A stretch of DNA of 37,928 bases, taken from assembly GCA_905182995.1 (NCBI GenBank), contig CAJJDP010000050.1, forward strand, positions 476,219 to 514,146, given 5' to 3'. The stretch comes from Paramecium octaurelia. Its lineage: Eukaryota > Ciliophora > Oligohymenophorea > Peniculida > Parameciidae. Made by a program: the position numbers and the translations under genes. Below are positions 35,026 to 37,928 of this stretch, in pieces (positions within the stretch are counted from its first letter, which is position 1; each line of letters starts with the position of its first letter). The notes beneath the pieces are model-generated. The model was not told where the DNA came from. It saw nothing but the letters and a program-made list of their open reading frames with translations, and did not search any database.

Positions 35026-36070
35026 TGTATCAGGATCATTTTCTCTATTCTGAAATTTTTCTATTTTAAATACTAGCAATTTTTTAGTAAACTTTACATA
35101 TCAAAATATTTTTGGTCAGCATCTTTAAATAGATACCTTTGACTTTGATATGTTTTTAAATATTTTTACATCTATTTTTTATATGATAAATCATTAATGA
35201 AATGGGCAAAAAAGTTTTGATACTAACGTCCAGAAATAGTTTGTTGTGAGAGTTTGGAATTCTTTGAAATGCATAGATCAGTACACAATTTTTTTAATAG
35301 TTAAAATTAAAGTGTCCTTTCCAATTGAATTGGTTTAAATATCTTAGAAGAGGTATTAAAATAGTTTAACGTGAATGATTCCTGTATTTGATGTCCAACT
35401 CAAAATTTCTTAATTGTATTGGTTATATAATGTGTAAAAATCTCAATCCCTCCATCAATACTTATATTTGTGTCAACTCCAGAACCTACTGCATAGAATC
35501 CTTAACATAAGAATTATTTTCACGTTAATTTTTATTGTTATAGAATTAATCATCTAGTATTTTGAACATAACTTTTCATGTCTTGTTAATTTTATTTCAT
35601 CTCATAATCCTCTTTTCTTGTCTTCTTTAATTCTTAGATCAATTACCTTTCCCTACTTATATACCTTATCAATATGTCACTAGAGTTTCAAGTAAAACTG
35701 AAATTAATTATTCAAGCCATTTTGGATAAAGTAGGATGACATATCATATCTGAAAACTTTGAAGAGAATTGGCATAATTTATAGTCTCTCCATCTTTGTA
35801 CAAGATAGTTTGAGAAGGAACATTAACTGTGATTAATGGTAGCTAATAATTTTTAATCTATCACTTAGCAATGTTCTGTTGCATACTTATTTATAAATAC
35901 ATTTTTTCCGACCAAGTTTTGGCAGATTAATTTCAGTCTGAACTAACATCAATATTATTTATGTTTTAGTGCTTAATTTCCAATCCACTTATAGTCATCA
36001 TCATTCCATTCTATAATAATAATAGCTAATCTTATTCCACTTATTAGGAGCTCACTTGATTTATATTTCA
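35026..36070 (-). pseudogene. decayed minus-strand gene, possibly WD-repeat-like
   Basis: From right to left the minus strand reads SSELLISGIRLAIIIIEWND followed by DDYKW (shape of a WD40 blade: L.SG......I..W), then after TGAs and frame changes GFYAVGSGVDTNISIDGGIE and IF. In the same frame, after a TGA near 35408, comes an uninterrupted stretch of about 125 codons ending at TGA 35026-35028 (KTYQSQRYLFKDADQKYFDM...). Two blade-like pieces are too few to be sure. The number of breaks says pseudogene. It is read towards the 125-aa ORF, from which it is 129 bp away. Confidence 0.3.
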
Positions 36071-36541
36071 AGTCCTGTTTTAAGTAATGATATTAATCAC
36101 ATCTTTCCGTCTCTCTTTTAATAACAATTTAAATAAATGTTTCAGTAATTTTTAATCAAAACATATGTTAATTTGATAGTTTAATTCACTTTACCACAAA
36201 AGGATAACTTATAAAGAGGGAAAGATTATGTTAAACTACTAATGATTAGAAATAGGGAGATACAAACCAAATAATCTATCAATTGATTTTATCTGTAGTG
36301 ATAATAATCCAATACAGAATGCAAGCAGACTAATCAATAATATTCTTAATCATTTTTACATTATCTTTAAATACTTAGTTATTGTAAATTTAGTTGTTGG
36401 ATTTGTTGTATATTTTCTCTCAATTGCAATAATAAAGTTTTAGAATATACTTCATATATAAATATTGTAATAGAATTAGGATTCCAATTTTAAGCTGTAA
36501 TTCTATTATCTATTGTAATATAAAAAATTTAATTAAAGAAG
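36071..36541 (+). promoter_or_regulatory. 5' flank of the MORN gene, no discrete element recognised
   Basis: A 470-bp AT-rich stretch with no supported ORF, ending in an A/T-only run directly before the ATG at 36542. As the MORN gene is intact, its promoter must lie here or just upstream, but I cannot point to a specific box. Confidence 0.3.
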
Positions 36542-37396
36542 ATGGGTGCAAGATCTGAAGGGCTATATGGTAAATATTTAGTAAAGTACAACAATGGAGT
36601 ATATGATGGAGAGTTTTTAAATGGGGAAAAGCATGGAAATGGACAATTTAAGTGGGATAATGGAGAATAATATAATGGAGAATGGAAATATGATAAGTTG
36701 ACTGGAAAAGGATAATTTAAATTTGCTAATGGAAATATATATGATGGAGAGTTTTTGAATGGTGAAAAGAATGGAAAGGGCCATATGAAATTTGCTAATG
36801 GATCTTTCTATATTGGAGATTGGAAGGACGATAAGTTGAATGGAAAAGGTCAATTGAAATTAGCAAATGGAAATTTATATGATGGAGAGTTTTTAAATAA
36901 TGAAATGTAGGGAAAGGGACTAATGAAATGGGCTAATAACGCCTAATATGAGGGGGACTGGAAAAATGATAATAGAGATGGGAAAGGTGAAATGAAATTT
37001 CCTAATGGTAGTTAATATGTTGGAGATTGGAAAAATGATGCAAGAAGTGGAAAGGGTCTAATGAAATGGGCTAATGGAGATTAATATGATGGAGATTGGA
37101 ACAATGATGAAATAAGTGGAAACGGTATCTATAAATGGGCTAATGGAGATGAATATGATGGAGATTGGAAAAATAATGAAAGAAGTGGAAAGGGTCTACT
37201 GAAATGGGCTAATAAAGCTATGTATTATGGGGATTGGAAAAATGGTAATCGAGATGGAAAAGGTCAAATGAAATTTTCTGATGGATCTTTATATGATGGG
37301 GATTGGTTCAATGATTTAAGGCATGGACATGGGGATTATAAATCAGATAAAGGTGTAAAATATAATGGTAAGTGGTTGTTTGACAAATAAATGTGA
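36542..37396 (+). CDS. MORN-repeat protein (284 aa)
   Basis: ATG at 36542 (MGARSEGLYGKYL...) to TGA at 37394-37396, a single exon. From residue 21 the protein consists of eleven consecutive 23-residue MORN repeats (Y-x-G-[DE]-[WF]-x-[ND]-x-x-x-x-G-x-G-x-x-K-x-x-[ND]-x-x-x), plus the first eight residues of a twelfth, then a four-residue tail. Each repeat is a beta-hairpin. MORN arrays act as spacers or dimerising rods and help link cytoskeleton or membranes, and are very common in ciliates. There is no enzymatic domain, unlike MORN kinases. Repeats 6-10 are the most alike (YDGDW..., SGKG, KWANG), suggesting recent internal duplication. The first Gly is not in a good myristoylation context. 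Complete and undamaged, in contrast to its left neighbours. Confidence 0.92.
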
Positions 37397-37494
37397 AATT
37401 TAGAATTTATTTATATCATCCATATATTAATATTGCTAATTCCACATTAAAATAAAAATTTCATATAGTAAGTTAATATTCTATTCTATAAACA
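37397..37494. other. short intergenic spacer
   Basis: A 98-bp AT-rich spacer between the MORN gene stop and the next ATG. It must contain the 3' UTR of one and the 5' UTR of the other. No terminator-like structure is evident. Confidence 0.4.
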
Positions 37495-37746
37495 ATGAGT
37501 AAAATAAATTCACTACAAGACTACAGCACTGCCATCAAGTTGAATCCAAACAATCTAACACATATCATAACCAAGTTATATCAATAAGTAATTTAGTCTG
37601 GATTTTATTTAATGAATAAGGAGAAGAAAAAGAAAAGAAAAAGCGGTCCAAGACTATAATCACGCTTTCCAGAAAAGAGCATTACTTACTTACTGAGGAA
37701 GTTGTTATTTTAAAATCGATACTCAAACCCTTTAATTTGTGAATGA
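37495..37746 (+). pseudogene. 83-aa ORF starting with one TPR-like motif, probably a truncated remnant
   Basis: ATG at 37495 (MSKINSLQDYSTAIKLNPNN...) to TGA at 37744-37746. DYSTAIKLNPNN is the typical second-helix end of a tetratricopeptide repeat (A-x-x-x-Y-x-x-A-I-x-L-N-P-N). The following residues do not continue the repeat and become Lys/Arg-rich (KEKKKKRKSGPR). Ciliate TPR proteins normally carry many copies, so this looks like the stub of a larger gene or a gene model missing an intron. The remaining 180 bases to the window end contain short Lys/Asn/Gln-rich frames with TGAs and no further TPR. Confidence 0.4.
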
Positions 37747-37928
37747 CAACCTTATCTTACTAAAAGAAAACTAAATTCAATAAAAACAACTCATCTTTAA
37801 CTAGAATATTTATCTAATTTTTATAAAGATAGTAGGCTAATTAATTAGAAGAATGAGCCAAGAAGGTTGAAATGAGAGAAAACCTAAATAACTAATTAAA
37901 TAGAAATCCTAAATAAGTTGATTATTAT

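Noticed and set aside
36617..36853. Minus-strand 78-aa Ile/Ser-rich ORF
   Set aside because: Antisense of the MORN repeats; its regular pattern is just their complement.
1..37928. Telomere repeats, tRNA or rRNA genes, CRISPR arrays, transposase genes
   Set aside because: I looked for G4T2/G3T3-type repeats, cloverleaf-like GC-rich segments, regularly spaced repeats and inverted-repeat-bounded ORFs and saw none convincing. A covariance-model tRNA scan would be the decisive check.

Overview
ORGANISM. The window reads as macronuclear DNA of an oligohymenophorean ciliate, most probably a Paramecium. It is very AT-rich. Long proteins appear only when TAA and TAG are read as glutamine and TGA is the sole stop. 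The spliceosomal introns are tiny (22-27 nt, GT...AG, mostly GTA...TAG), as in Paramecium. One gene (22951-31578) keeps frame over 2,836 codons with only five such introns and no other interruption, which argues against germline DNA carrying internal eliminated sequences. A standard-code ORF search is misleading here. LAYOUT. (1) 1-3590: a minus-strand zinc-binding/coiled-coil gene running off the left edge. Its 5' part is present twice, either side of a single 'n' at 2447, most likely an unmerged contig overlap. (2) 3952-8051: a stretch of broken plus-strand coding pieces. I recognise a likely Rpn11 (26S proteasome lid deubiquitinase) relic, and more tentatively Rpn6, a caspase-like C14 peptidase and eIF5A. 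(3) 8531-17198: giant plus-strand gene A, about 2,842 aa, a secreted/transmembrane protein with Cys-rich, beta-helix-like and multi-pass membrane parts, carrying four one-base frameshifts in homopolymers. (4) 17237-20300: minus-strand relics with the same CxxH-x20/21-CxxC finger as the left-edge gene. (5) 20446-21741: a plus-strand relic with two in-frame TGAs. (6) 21653-22581: the 5' part of a third giant-family gene cut by an 'n' at 22582. (7) 22951-31578: giant gene B, intact, 2,835 aa, paralogous to A, with five of A's six introns at equivalent places. (8) 31611-36070: decayed or unrecognised coding pieces on both strands, including a 125-codon ORF and a basic ORF. (9) 36542-37396: an intact MORN-repeat gene. 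(10) 37495-37746: a short ORF beginning with one TPR-like motif. HOW IT FITS. The functional core is a family of giant cell-surface proteins in direct tandem (A, the truncated B1, B2), separated by gene relics. No operon-like logic, RNA gene, CRISPR array, telomere repeat or intact mobile element was seen. Relic assignments rest on remembered motifs, not on a search.
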